The notes below the pieces were generated by a model that was not told where the DNA came from, searched no databases, and saw only the letters and a list, made by a program, of their open reading frames with translations. From Armatimonadota bacterium (lineage in GTDB: Bacteria > Armatimonadota > Zipacnadia > Zipacnadales > UBA11051): a DNA stretch of 8,258 nt. The DNA lies in assembly GCA_003542955.1 (NCBI GenBank), contig DPJP01000015.1, forward strand, positions 46,024 to 54,281. The letters are read 5' to 3'. The position numbers and the translations under genes were made by a program. Shown here piece by piece: positions 1-7,346 of the stretch. Numbering within the stretch: the first letter of the stretch is position 1; the number at the start of each line of letters is the position of its first letter.

Positions 1-50
1 TGACCCCAGCCGTTGTTCTCAATGCTCCGCGTGACGTCAAGTCCGGACAT
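1..50 (-). CDS. Possible start of a third minus-strand gene, cut by the left edge
   Basis: An ATG at 50-48 on the minus strand opens a frame that stays open to the window edge and reads MSGLDVTRSIENNGWG. A purine-rich GGGGAG (55-60) lies 4 bases upstream, a usable but closely spaced ribosome binding site. The frame has a stop 12 codons before the ATG (87-89), so a start in this stretch is required if the frame is real. It would follow the large gene ending at 151 by 100 bases in the same direction and could be the third member of that unit. Sixteen codons without a stop are weak evidence at this GC content, and I recognise no family. An ATG at 54-52 is out of frame and hits a stop after five codons. 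Confidence 0.3.
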   Translation of the reverse strand, partial: MSGLDVTRSIENNGWG

Positions 51-150
51 CCATCTCCCCTGGCACCCGACAGACGACCCCCACTCTCACAGGGGCCTGC
101 CGCCACGGGTGCCGGCCACGTCACGTACTCCGAACGCGTGAAGCGGCACG
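51..150 (-). other. Intergenic stretch downstream of the large minus-strand gene
   Basis: This is the 100-base gap between the TAA of the large gene (151-153) and the possible next start at 50. It has no hairpin followed by a T-tract on the minus strand, so no intrinsic terminator is visible. It does contain two crossing complementary pairs, CCCCT (57-61) with AGGGG (91-95), and GGCACCCG (62-69) with CGGGTGCC (106-113). The 8-base pair with a 36-base loop could close a stem in the transcript. Its function is unknown and chance is quite possible in such GC-rich DNA. Confidence 0.3.
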
Positions 151-3100
151 TTACAGCGCAGCAGGCACCAGCAACGCCCGTGCATCGTGCGCGGGCACGG
201 TGATGTCACACCGCTTCGCATCCGGATACTCGACTCCGGTGTAGTACTCCGCCGCCGCACCGGTCGCGGCCGGGATCGACAGCGTGTACTGCTGCTCAGC
301 AGACGAGCTGTTGGTCACAATCACGAGCAGGCGGTCGCCATGCCTCAGTGCCACTGCGCCACCGCGCGGCGTGACCTCCACCATGTCGTCGGCCTGCACG
401 CCGTCGGTGAAGAACGTTTCATTCTCGGCGACGAGCGCGGCCGCCTCCGCAATGCGCGTATAGTCGAGCCCATCCAGCCCCTGCCAGGTGAAGTGCATGA
501 CGCCCTTGCAGCCGGCGGCGAGCAGTCGGAGGTACTCGATCTTGATGTTGGCGTTCCGCGGAGGTTCATCGCACAACACGCCTCCGAGCAGGGGCACGCC
601 GTCAAGCGCTGCCACCGTGTCGCCGATGATCGTCGGGGTCCAACCGTAGCCGGCGGAGGCCACGTCACACCCATCCCGCATCAGTGACCAGTCGATGCAG
701 TAGGTCTCCCGAGAACGCGGTGTCTGATAGCCGCTGTAGGTGTACATCTGCCCCGTTGGAACAGCCCGCTTGAAGCCCTCCTGGTACACTGCCGAGAGCC
801 CCGCCCACATGCGGCAGGTGAACTCGATCCACTGCTCGAGGTGGTTCTCGATGACGGCCTCCTTCGTGAGCGGGTCCGCAAGGTTGTTGTCTTCGGCGAA
901 CCGCTTCAGGCAATGCTCGCAGAAGCACGCCGTGCGCGGACCGTACTCCATATCCCACCAGAGGCCCTCCGGCGGCAGCGGGCCGCTGTCGATGTATCCC
1001 GCCAGCGCGCTCATGACCTTCTCCCGCCCCTGCTCGATCGTCCAGAGCGGACATGCGAAGGTGTAGACCGAGCCCCGGTGTTTCTCGTCGAAGTCGACAA
1101 ATCGCCGGCCCTCGAGGTCCATCCCGCGGTGCCACCCGTAGTGCGTGGACTCCGCCACGATCTTGAAGCCCCGATCCCGGAGCAGCGGGTAGTATGTCTC
1201 CCGCGCGTGGGTGCGTTCGATGTAGGAGTTGAAGCCTGCCGCCGCCATGGTGTCGAGCAGCGCGGCCATGTCTGCCTCCGAGTAGTTGCCGCCGCCGAAG
1301 CCGTGGGCAATGAGCAACTCGATCTGCTCGGGCCGCTTGCCCGAGAGCGGTGGCAGGACGGTCAGCTTCAGCTCTTTGGGGATCTCCGTGACCGCGCCCC
1401 CTTCGCCCTCGACCCAGCAGCGGGCGACTCCCTGCCCGAGGTCGCTACCGGTGGCGCAGATGACGAAGCCGAGCGTGTGGATGCGGTCGAGGTCATACCC
1501 CGCGTACGCGTCGCCGCGGTATGAGAGCGGCTGCAGGAGGCTCCAGGCCAGCTCGTACCGGTTCCACCGCGCTCCATCGCGCTCTACGCTGGTGGCGGCG
1601 AAGCCGGAGTATTCCCCCGTCCACGCATACGGCTTCTTGTCATCCCAGGGGACGAGTTCGAGCCCCGGCGGCAGTTCGATGACAAACTTCGCATCCGCGA
1701 GCGCGCGCTCGAGCGGGCTCACGACCACGACCGGCACATGCTGTGCACCGCCTGTGACGATGTGAATGTCACCGACATCGCCGAGTCTGACGACCCGCGT
1801 GACCTCGGCGGCGATGGTCCGGCGGAAGAAGCGTCCGCCGGCGGGGTCGAGCTTCTCCACTGCGGCCGCTCCCGCCGCCGCCCATTCCGAGTCATCGAAA
1901 CCCGGCTCCAGCCAGCCCTCCGAGCCAACGGCCGACTGCCGCCAGCCGCCGGACCCGATAGCCGCAAGATGCCCTGCCTCCAGCGTGACGGCCACCGGAG
2001 CATCGGCCTCCACGCAGAGCGCATTGGGCCCCGGCTCAAGGTGTCCACTGAGGGGAACGCCGCCGCCCCTGCCCAGGTGCTTGCCGTTGAGGAACACCTC
2101 GCATGGCCCATCGAATGCGACGGTCAGTACCTCAACCGCCGCGGTGGCGAATGTGCTCACCGGCGAGCGGAGGTAGAGCGTGTCGGTCCCGGCGTCAAGT
2201 ATCGAGTAGACCACCGAAACCTCACCCGGTGTCTCGATACTGAGCGGAACCTCGACCGCCTGCGCTTCGCCCGGCTCCAACCGCGACACGATGGTATGTA
2301 TGCCCCACTGATCCCCCTGCGTGTGACGCAGGCGGACGGTCGCACCCGCACCGGGGGGCAGCCCGGTCAGCGTCGGGGCTATCATGTTGGACCCCATCAT
2401 CAGGGGAGGGATAGTCCCACCGCGGATTGAGAATGCCGGGGCCTCGCCAAGCAGCACAAAGCGGCCGAACTCGTCCGGTGCGTGGTACCCGTGCAACACC
2501 GGCGACCACATGCTGTCCTCGGCCTGGGCCTTGTTGCTGCGGTACACGTTACCCAGCAGCGTCATGCCCGGCAGCGGCTCGATGCCGAGCGATGACCACG
2601 GGATGGCAATCTCGAGCGTCCAGAAGCCCTCCTCCGAGGTTGATCCCGCCGCCTGCCACGGCGCCTCCCATTCGCCGTCGGTACCCTTCCCCTCGTAGCG
2701 GGCGCCGAGGGCATTCGAAGCGAACTGCATGTAGCCGGCCGGGTCATCGGCGGCGGCCAGGAACAGCTCCACGCAGTCGTCACGAAACACCCTGCTGCCG
2801 TGCTCGGTGACGTTGGCGAGGAAGTCGCTCTGCCGCTGCTGAACCGGATCGAGCACCTCGGCAAAGCACCGAATGCCGACGTAGAGCTGCTCAGCGTCCC
2901 AGAGCAGCCCCAGTTCGCTGGTCTCTTTCGGGAGGCTCATCCCCTTGCGCCCGTAGAACTGCTCCACCACCGGTGTGGTCTTCCAGCAGGCCTCGTCAAG
3001 GGTCCCGTCGATGACCGGGGCGACCGGCGTAGGGGCGACGGCGAGCGTCGTCGGTTCCCAGGCTCGCTGCCTCGCCACCGCGCCAATCAAGTAGTCGACA

Positions 3101-3597
3101 ACATGTCCCTCCTGGTGACCATAGTGGTCCTGCCAGGCGGAGAAGAAGATCATCTTGATGCGGGAGAAGTCGAGCGGAGCCTTGTCCGGTTTGGCGGCGC
3201 GGAAGCTCCAGCGTATCTCACGCCACCGCCCCAGCCAGGACGGCGGCAGGTCTTGGCGCATCATCACCTGGTTGTTGGCCGCATCGAAAAGCTGCACCTG
3301 GATGTGCGAGTTCTCCCCCGTTGTCTGCGCGAACAGGTCGAACTCGAGCGTCTCGTAGTCGCTCCAGTCCTGCAACTCGGAAAACGTGTACCGAATCGCG
3401 GCCACGCCCTTGCCCCGGCAGGGGAGTCGCATCTGCAGCACGTCACGGCCGTCCTTGCGTACCGCCGCGAGCGGCTCGATGGGCGCATCCACGCTGAAGC
3501 CGGCTATGTCGCCCGGCGTCACCACGGCTACACCCGCGACCGCAAACCCACAGGCGGCCGTCAGCGCAATTAGAACAAGAGCTATCTGCGCTCTCAT
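151..3597 (-). CDS. Secreted multidomain GH42-like glycoside hydrolase with CBM9-like domain
   Basis: An 1148-residue exported protein, probably acting on or binding polysaccharide outside the cytoplasm. Residues 1-21 form a signal peptide: short basic start, hydrophobic core, A-V-A cleavage site before G22. C16 lacks a proper lipobox. Residues about 30-175 are a beta-sandwich resembling CBM11/CIA30-type domains. Residues about 187-383 are CBM9-like, with VIDG (195-198) and RDDCVE (272-277). Two or more beta-sandwich modules fill about 390-750, one (about 495-545) of jelly-roll type with VFLNGKHLG. A TIM barrel spans about 759-1060, and a small beta domain ends the protein. In the barrel, W880-W881-D882-M-E884 followed by C891-F-C893-E-H-C896, with C849 upstream, matches the acid/base region and four-Cys metal site of GH42 beta-galactosidases. 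E1011, in CDEPP, is the candidate nucleophile. ATG 3597 is preceded by a strong ribosome binding site. It follows the paralogous gene by 37 bases. Catalytic activity and substrate are inferred, not shown. A non-catalytic glycan-binding role is the alternative. Confidence 0.92.
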   Translation of the reverse strand: MRAQIALVLIALTAACGFAVAGVAVVTPGDIAGFSVDAPIEPLAAVRKDGRDVLQMRLPCRGKGVAAIRYTFSELQDWSDYETLEFDLFAQTTGENSHIQVQLFDAANNQVMMRQDLPPSWLGRWREIRWSFRAAKPDKAPLDFSRIKMIFFSAWQDHYGHQEGHVVDYLIGAVARQRAWEPTTLAVAPTPVAPVIDGTLDEACWKTTPVVEQFYGRKGMSLPKETSELGLLWDAEQLYVGIRCFAEVLDPVQQRQSDFLANVTEHGSRVFRDDCVELFLAAADDPAGYMQFASNALGARYEGKGTDGEWEAPWQAAGSTSEEGFWTLEIAIPWSSLGIEPLPGMTLLGNVYRSNKAQAEDSMWSPVLHGYHAPDEFGRFVLLGEAPAFSIRGGTIPPLMMGSNMIAPTLTGLPPGAGATVRLRHTQGDQWGIHTIVSRLEPGEAQAVEVPLSIETPGEVSVVYSILDAGTDTLYLRSPVSTFATAAVEVLTVAFDGPCEVFLNGKHLGRGGGVPLSGHLEPGPNALCVEADAPVAVTLEAGHLAAIGSGGWRQSAVGSEGWLEPGFDDSEWAAAGAAAVEKLDPAGGRFFRRTIAAEVTRVVRLGDVGDIHIVTGGAQHVPVVVVSPLERALADAKFVIELPPGLELVPWDDKKPYAWTGEYSGFAATSVERDGARWNRYELAWSLLQPLSYRGDAYAGYDLDRIHTLGFVICATGSDLGQGVARCWVEGEGGAVTEIPKELKLTVLPPLSGKRPEQIELLIAHGFGGGNYSEADMAALLDTMAAAGFNSYIERTHARETYYPLLRDRGFKIVAESTHYGWHRGMDLEGRRFVDFDEKHRGSVYTFACPLWTIEQGREKVMSALAGYIDSGPLPPEGLWWDMEYGPRTACFCEHCLKRFAEDNNLADPLTKEAVIENHLEQWIEFTCRMWAGLSAVYQEGFKRAVPTGQMYTYSGYQTPRSRETYCIDWSLMRDGCDVASAGYGWTPTIIGDTVAALDGVPLLGGVLCDEPPRNANIKIEYLRLLAAGCKGVMHFTWQGLDGLDYTRIAEAAALVAENETFFTDGVQADDMVEVTPRGGAVALRHGDRLLVIVTNSSSAEQQYTLSIPAATGAAAEYYTGVEYPDAKRCDITVPAHDARALLVPAAL

Positions 3598-3600
3598 ATC

Positions 3601-3610
3601 ATCACCTTCC
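3601..3610 (-). promoter_or_regulatory. Ribosome binding site of the downstream barrel gene
   Basis: Read on the minus strand this is GGAAGGTGAT, with its AGGTGAT part complementary to the very 3' end of bacterial 16S rRNA. The GGAAGG core lies 7 bases and the last T 3 bases from ATG 3597-3595. This supports that start and shows that the second gene of the pair can be initiated independently despite the short 37-base gap after the upstream gene. Confidence 0.75.
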
Positions 3611-3634
3611 GTTGGTACCCAGGTCCGGCCGCCC

Positions 3635-6600
3635 TCAGCGGCTCAGCACGACCCAGCGGCAGAACAGCGGCTCAACATCAGCATGCACCACACCGTCCCG
3701 CAGTGCAATTCCACCATCATGATCCTGCCGCCCGATGCCATATCCTGCCGGCACATCGGCCGTCGCCTCGATGCGCCCGCTTGTCGTATCATTGAACAGC
3801 ATCACCAGCAGCTGTTCGCCCTGCTCCCAGGCGATGCGGGTCGTGCCGGCGACCGGCGCGCCTGCGAGCAGCGCGGGCTTCATCACGCCATCGACGAAGA
3901 AGCCCTCGATGGGCGCCAGCGTGCGGCTGGCGTCGGCATACGCGGTGTAGTGACGGCCGTCGGTCGGCCCCCACCACCACTGCCAGGTCCCGTCGGCGCC
4001 GAAGGCGATCGACTTGATGATCTGCATCCGGGTGATGCGACCATCGGAGATGTAATGAGACTGCCGGTCATGGCCGACACTGAGGGTGTTGTAGATCGGC
4101 ACATCCTTGATGGCCCTGATCAGGTCCACGAAGGCCATGTTGCCCTCGGTGAAAGTGCTCCCCAGGTCGCCCACCCCGGCGGAGTAGAAGCTCGGAGTGA
4201 CCACGTCGATGACCGGCGTCAACGTAGTCCAGTCCACGCGGTAGGCGCGCCGGGTGTGTTCGTTCTGCACCGCAGAGTACACGGCCAGCTTCCAGTCGCT
4301 GCCCTTGTCGAGGGCATACTGCTTCATCCGCTCGGCGATGCGGGCCGATTGCAGGCACGCGAAGTCGAGCCACTCGTCGGCATGGGCGGTCTGGATGGCC
4401 AGCGGGGTGAGTTGTTCATCCGCGGGGATCCCCGCCGACTCCCTGAATGCACTCAGGCACCGTGGGCAGAAGCACGCGCTGAAGCTCGCGGGTCCCTCGA
4501 GGTCCCACCACGAGCCAATGTACCTGCCGTCGGCGACGGCCTCGAGAATCGGGTCCATGACCCCGGCAATGGCGTCATTGTCGCGCGCGGCTATGATCTG
4601 GGGGCAGATGAGTCGCTCCGCGGGCTTGCCGTCAGACGAGATTGCGGCATGCTCCGGATGGGCCTTCAGATACTCGTCATTCCACCAGAACCACCACATC
4701 CCGCGCCAGGACTCGATATTGCGCTCGTGGATCGGGTCCGACCACTTGCGGTCAAGCTGCGATATCCACGCGTCCAGCAGGTTGATCCCGCAGGTGACAT
4801 ACGTGTCCAGCAGTCGTCCCCAGAACTCCTCCGTCGGGCAGATGGTCCACGCACAGGCCCCGAGCTTGAGGTGTTCGAGCCTCGCCCCGACGGGACGCGG
4901 GAGGATGGTGAATGTACCCCTGTGCTCGATCTCCGCCTCATCACCGGAGACGAGGTTGAAGAAGAACGGGTAGTCGCCCTCAGGCAGGTCGTCGGAGGGG
5001 ATGAACGCCGGGCACCACCCGTTGTAGAAGGCCATGCTGGTGATGTCGCGCTTGCCGAGGCCCCGGTCGGCGTCGAAGACATACCTGACCATCCTCCTGC
5101 CTTCGCGCTCCACGGGCTCCCTGGACGCCAGACTCGCACGGTAGTAGGCCGTGTGCACATCACCAGTGGCATTGATGACCTCGATGCCCTCGGGTACGGT
5201 CAGCGCGAAGGCGAACTGCTCGTAGGTATTGTCCGAGTGATTCGCGGGGATGAAGAAGGCGTGCTGCACCGTGCCTTTGGCGATCATCAGCCGATTGTTG
5301 TCCTTCTCCGCGGGGAAGATTGCGCTGTTGAGGCCCAGGCTGTGGACCGTGCCGGGGAAGGAGGCCACCAGCACATCGCCGCGGCCCTCCGCGGACCCAA
5401 GCGTCAGGCGCAGTTCATACAGGCCCGGCAGCTCGAGGCTGTACGGGACTGCGACCTGCCGTACCGCCCCCGGCGCCACGGTGGCCTCGACGGGGGCCTG
5501 CACGAGTGTCCGTCCCTCCCGGAGAAGCTCGATCGAGCCGCTCAGTTCAGCCTCTGTCGGGCCGGGGTTCTGCACGCCGAGGATCAGGCTCCGGACGGTC
5601 GCTGTGGCATCGAGGCCGGTGGAGATGTGGGTCACGGCCGGCAATGGGCTCCCGAATGCCACAACGCCGAAACGCTCGGGCACGTGGAACCCCGAGGAGG
5701 TCGGGCACCAGCATGTTGCCTCACGCTTCGGCAGGCGGGACCGGCAGACATTCATCCGCCAGCACTGCCCCGGCGCGGGCGGACTGATCTCCAGGTCCGA
5801 ATACGGGATGAATACCTCGACGCTCCAGAAGTCCACGCCTCTGGCCGCCGCGGCGCGCCACTGGTGCGTCACCGCGCGTTCACCGGGGAAGTTGTCCTGC
5901 GTGACGGCGGCCGCATTGATGATCAGGTGCGTGTATGCCTTGCCATCTCCGTCGGGGTCGATGAACACTTCGACGCAGTCATCGGTCCAGACCTGTCCGC
6001 CGCCGGCGACCGCGTTCGCCTGCACCTGCGCCATCATCGGCTCAGCGCAGCGCACCGCGACGTAGACTCCCGTGCTGTCATGGAGCACCCGCGCGGTCGT
6101 CGGCGCCTCGGCGAAGCGTGTGCCGTCGATGGCCATGAAGCGGTCCATGACGCCGCCCTGCGCCCAGCAGGGCTCGTCAAGCATGCCGTCGAGGACGGGG
6201 GCGGCGGCGGTCGCCGGGCAGACCGTGGCGCGCAGCCCGGAACTGAGGGCGACCGCATCAACCTGCTTTGCCTGCGCGGCGGCGGGAGGATACTCGATGG
6301 GGCCCGCTCCGGCGGCGCGGGCCGCAGCGACTGCGGCAGCGGCATCTCCGTCGAAGACGGCGATGTTGTAGGCGAAGCGGACGCTGTCGCCGGGCTGAAA
6401 CGCCCGCATCGGGTGCAGGCGCATCGCGAGCGAGAGGGCGCCGTCCGGCCCGCGGCGCACGTAGTTGACGCCGTGCATCTGGGGCCAGGAGATGGGGACG
6501 ATGGCGAGCCCCGCCCCATCGGCGGAAGCCCGGAACGCGTACCATTCTGCCGCCAGCTCCATGCCCAGCGCCTCGGCGCTGACATCGGCCGCGGGCACTT

Positions 6601-7111
6601 CGCCCGCCGGCGTGATCAGGCGGTCGAGACCGCGCGCACAGGCCAGATTGACGGGCACGATCAGTTGCGGCGTGGTCTCCTGCAGGGCCTCGAGATCATA
6701 GCACACCTGCACGATCGGGCTTGCGTCACGGAGCGTAAGAGTCTTCCGCAGGTGGAATCCACCGAAGCTCCCGCAGTCGGCGGTGACGGTAGCGACGCCC
6801 TCGCCCCGCTCCAGGTCGACCGCCGTCGCCTTCAGCCAGTTCTCGGCGACCCAGTGCCGGCTCTCGGGGTAGTAGAGCGAGCATGCGAGTGCGCTGAGGA
6901 GGCTCTGTCCCTCCGGCGCCATCCGGAGCGCGACCGGCATGGCGTTCGACTTGCTCAGGTCGAGTGAGACATCGAGCACCCCGGAGGCAATCCGGAGCGC
7001 GCTATCACTGCGATCGATCTCGACCGCTGGGCCCGCGGCTACCACCGTCAGCCAACAGCAGGTGACGAAAACCCGGGTGATGCCGCGGCTCAGCATCCTG
7101 GTCTTCCCCAT
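3635..7111 (-). CDS. Secreted multidomain GH42-like barrel protein with CBM9-like domain, nucleophile uncertain
   Basis: An 1158-residue exported protein, distant paralogue of its downstream neighbour. Residues 1 to about 27-29 are a signal peptide (basic start, hydrophobic stretch around VFVTCCWLTVVAAG). Residues about 30-290 form a beta-rich module that looks like a supersandwich (galactose-mutarotase type) but is not recognised with certainty. Residues about 295-485 are CBM9-like, with VLDG (306-309), TDDCVE (376-381) and a D385-x-D387-x-D389-G calcium-loop-like motif. A CARDB/Ig-like sandwich follows at about 505-590, more beta structure to 745, then a TIM barrel (about 748-1058) and a C-terminal beta domain. 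The barrel keeps W868-W869-D870-L-E872, C880-F-C882-P-R-C885 and C836, as in GH42. Where the neighbour has the E1011 region, this protein reads SVGHDRQ (D1015) with no Glu. Two Trp clusters (806-810 and 1043-1047) could line a sugar cleft. The start at 7111 has GGAGG 5 bases upstream. It is the first gene of the pair. Substrate and whether it is a hydrolase are open. Confidence 0.92.
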   Translation of the reverse strand: MGKTRMLSRGITRVFVTCCWLTVVAAGPAVEIDRSDSALRIASGVLDVSLDLSKSNAMPVALRMAPEGQSLLSALACSLYYPESRHWVAENWLKATAVDLERGEGVATVTADCGSFGGFHLRKTLTLRDASPIVQVCYDLEALQETTPQLIVPVNLACARGLDRLITPAGEVPAADVSAEALGMELAAEWYAFRASADGAGLAIVPISWPQMHGVNYVRRGPDGALSLAMRLHPMRAFQPGDSVRFAYNIAVFDGDAAAAVAAARAAGAGPIEYPPAAAQAKQVDAVALSSGLRATVCPATAAAPVLDGMLDEPCWAQGGVMDRFMAIDGTRFAEAPTTARVLHDSTGVYVAVRCAEPMMAQVQANAVAGGGQVWTDDCVEVFIDPDGDGKAYTHLIINAAAVTQDNFPGERAVTHQWRAAAARGVDFWSVEVFIPYSDLEISPPAPGQCWRMNVCRSRLPKREATCWCPTSSGFHVPERFGVVAFGSPLPAVTHISTGLDATATVRSLILGVQNPGPTEAELSGSIELLREGRTLVQAPVEATVAPGAVRQVAVPYSLELPGLYELRLTLGSAEGRGDVLVASFPGTVHSLGLNSAIFPAEKDNNRLMIAKGTVQHAFFIPANHSDNTYEQFAFALTVPEGIEVINATGDVHTAYYRASLASREPVEREGRRMVRYVFDADRGLGKRDITSMAFYNGWCPAFIPSDDLPEGDYPFFFNLVSGDEAEIEHRGTFTILPRPVGARLEHLKLGACAWTICPTEEFWGRLLDTYVTCGINLLDAWISQLDRKWSDPIHERNIESWRGMWWFWWNDEYLKAHPEHAAISSDGKPAERLICPQIIAARDNDAIAGVMDPILEAVADGRYIGSWWDLEGPASFSACFCPRCLSAFRESAGIPADEQLTPLAIQTAHADEWLDFACLQSARIAERMKQYALDKGSDWKLAVYSAVQNEHTRRAYRVDWTTLTPVIDVVTPSFYSAGVGDLGSTFTEGNMAFVDLIRAIKDVPIYNTLSVGHDRQSHYISDGRITRMQIIKSIAFGADGTWQWWWGPTDGRHYTAYADASRTLAPIEGFFVDGVMKPALLAGAPVAGTTRIAWEQGEQLLVMLFNDTTSGRIEATADVPAGYGIGRQDHDGGIALRDGVVHADVEPLFCRWVVLSR

Positions 7112-7116
7112 TCCGT

Positions 7117-7124
7117 CCTCCCCC
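7117..7124 (-). promoter_or_regulatory. Ribosome binding site of the upstream barrel gene
   Basis: On the minus strand this reads GGGGGAGG, containing a GGAGG core 5 bases before the ATG at 7111-7109. It favours this ATG over the next in-frame Met (residue 6), which has no comparable purine run before it and would shorten the basic end of the signal peptide. Confidence 0.7.
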
Positions 7125-7332
7125 GCAGACGGGTCTCAACACACCGGCCCCGCAAGCTGATCCCCTATGTTGTTCGCCGTTGAGTGCGTCGCGGCCTCCC
7201 GGAGGGGCATCCGGCTTGCTGCACGGCGCCGACGCCCGCGACCAATCGGGCGGCAGGTGAAGTGGGCCGCAAAGTGGAAACGAATCGCGGAATGAGAGGC
7301 TCATGCCGTGAGGAGTCGACACCACGCAGAAC

Positions 7333-7338
7333 AAGGAG
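7333..7338 (+). promoter_or_regulatory. Ribosome binding site of the first pseudopilin
   Basis: AAGGAG lies 8 bases before the ATG at 7347. It decides the start: an in-frame GTG at 7308 would add 13 residues ahead of the prepilin leader and has no purine-rich site before it. Confidence 0.8.
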
Positions 7339-7346
7339 TGTGTAGG

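Larger units (their letters stand above)
7112..7346. other. Divergent intergenic region between the glycan unit and the pseudopilin
   Basis: These 235 bases separate the minus-strand unit from the plus-strand pseudopilin and must hold promoters for both unless they are read through. I see no convincing -35/-10 pair in either direction. A 6-base inverted repeat CGCCCG (7233-7238) and CGGGCG (7247-7252), with an 8-base spacer containing CCAAT, is the clearest structure and could be an operator or hairpin. A short CCTCC-C-GGAGG palindrome lies at 7195-7205. Neither can be assigned a function by eye. Confidence 0.4.

Noticed and set aside
32..39. Perfect palindrome TGACGTCA
   Set aside because: An 8-base palindrome with no partner or promoter context; expected by chance and it lies in the possible coding frame at the left edge.
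841..1524. A 227-codon plus-strand frame and other frames of 100-260 codons (e.g. 1738-2430, 2800-3573) inside the downstream barrel gene
   Set aside because: They are arginine/proline/alanine-rich antisense shadows of a clear coding gene, with no recognisable domains.
3535..3597. Lipoprotein signal (LTAAC, C16) in the downstream barrel protein
   Set aside because: The residue three before the Cys is Thr instead of Leu/Val/Ile, and a good signal peptidase I site (A-V-A) follows at 19-21.
3386..6967. An 1193-codon open frame on the plus strand, antisense to the upstream barrel gene
   Set aside because: Its codons lie exactly opposite those of the minus-strand gene, so it stays open wherever that gene avoids TTA, CTA and TCA codons, which are rare at this GC content. 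The minus-strand product has a signal peptide, recognisable domains and a ribosome binding site; the antisense product shows no recognisable domain and lacks them.
7308..7346. GTG at 7308 as the start of the first pseudopilin
   Set aside because: It would give a 19-residue leader with no ribosome binding site, whereas ATG 7347 has AAGGAG 8 bases upstream and yields the usual 6-residue prepilin leader.
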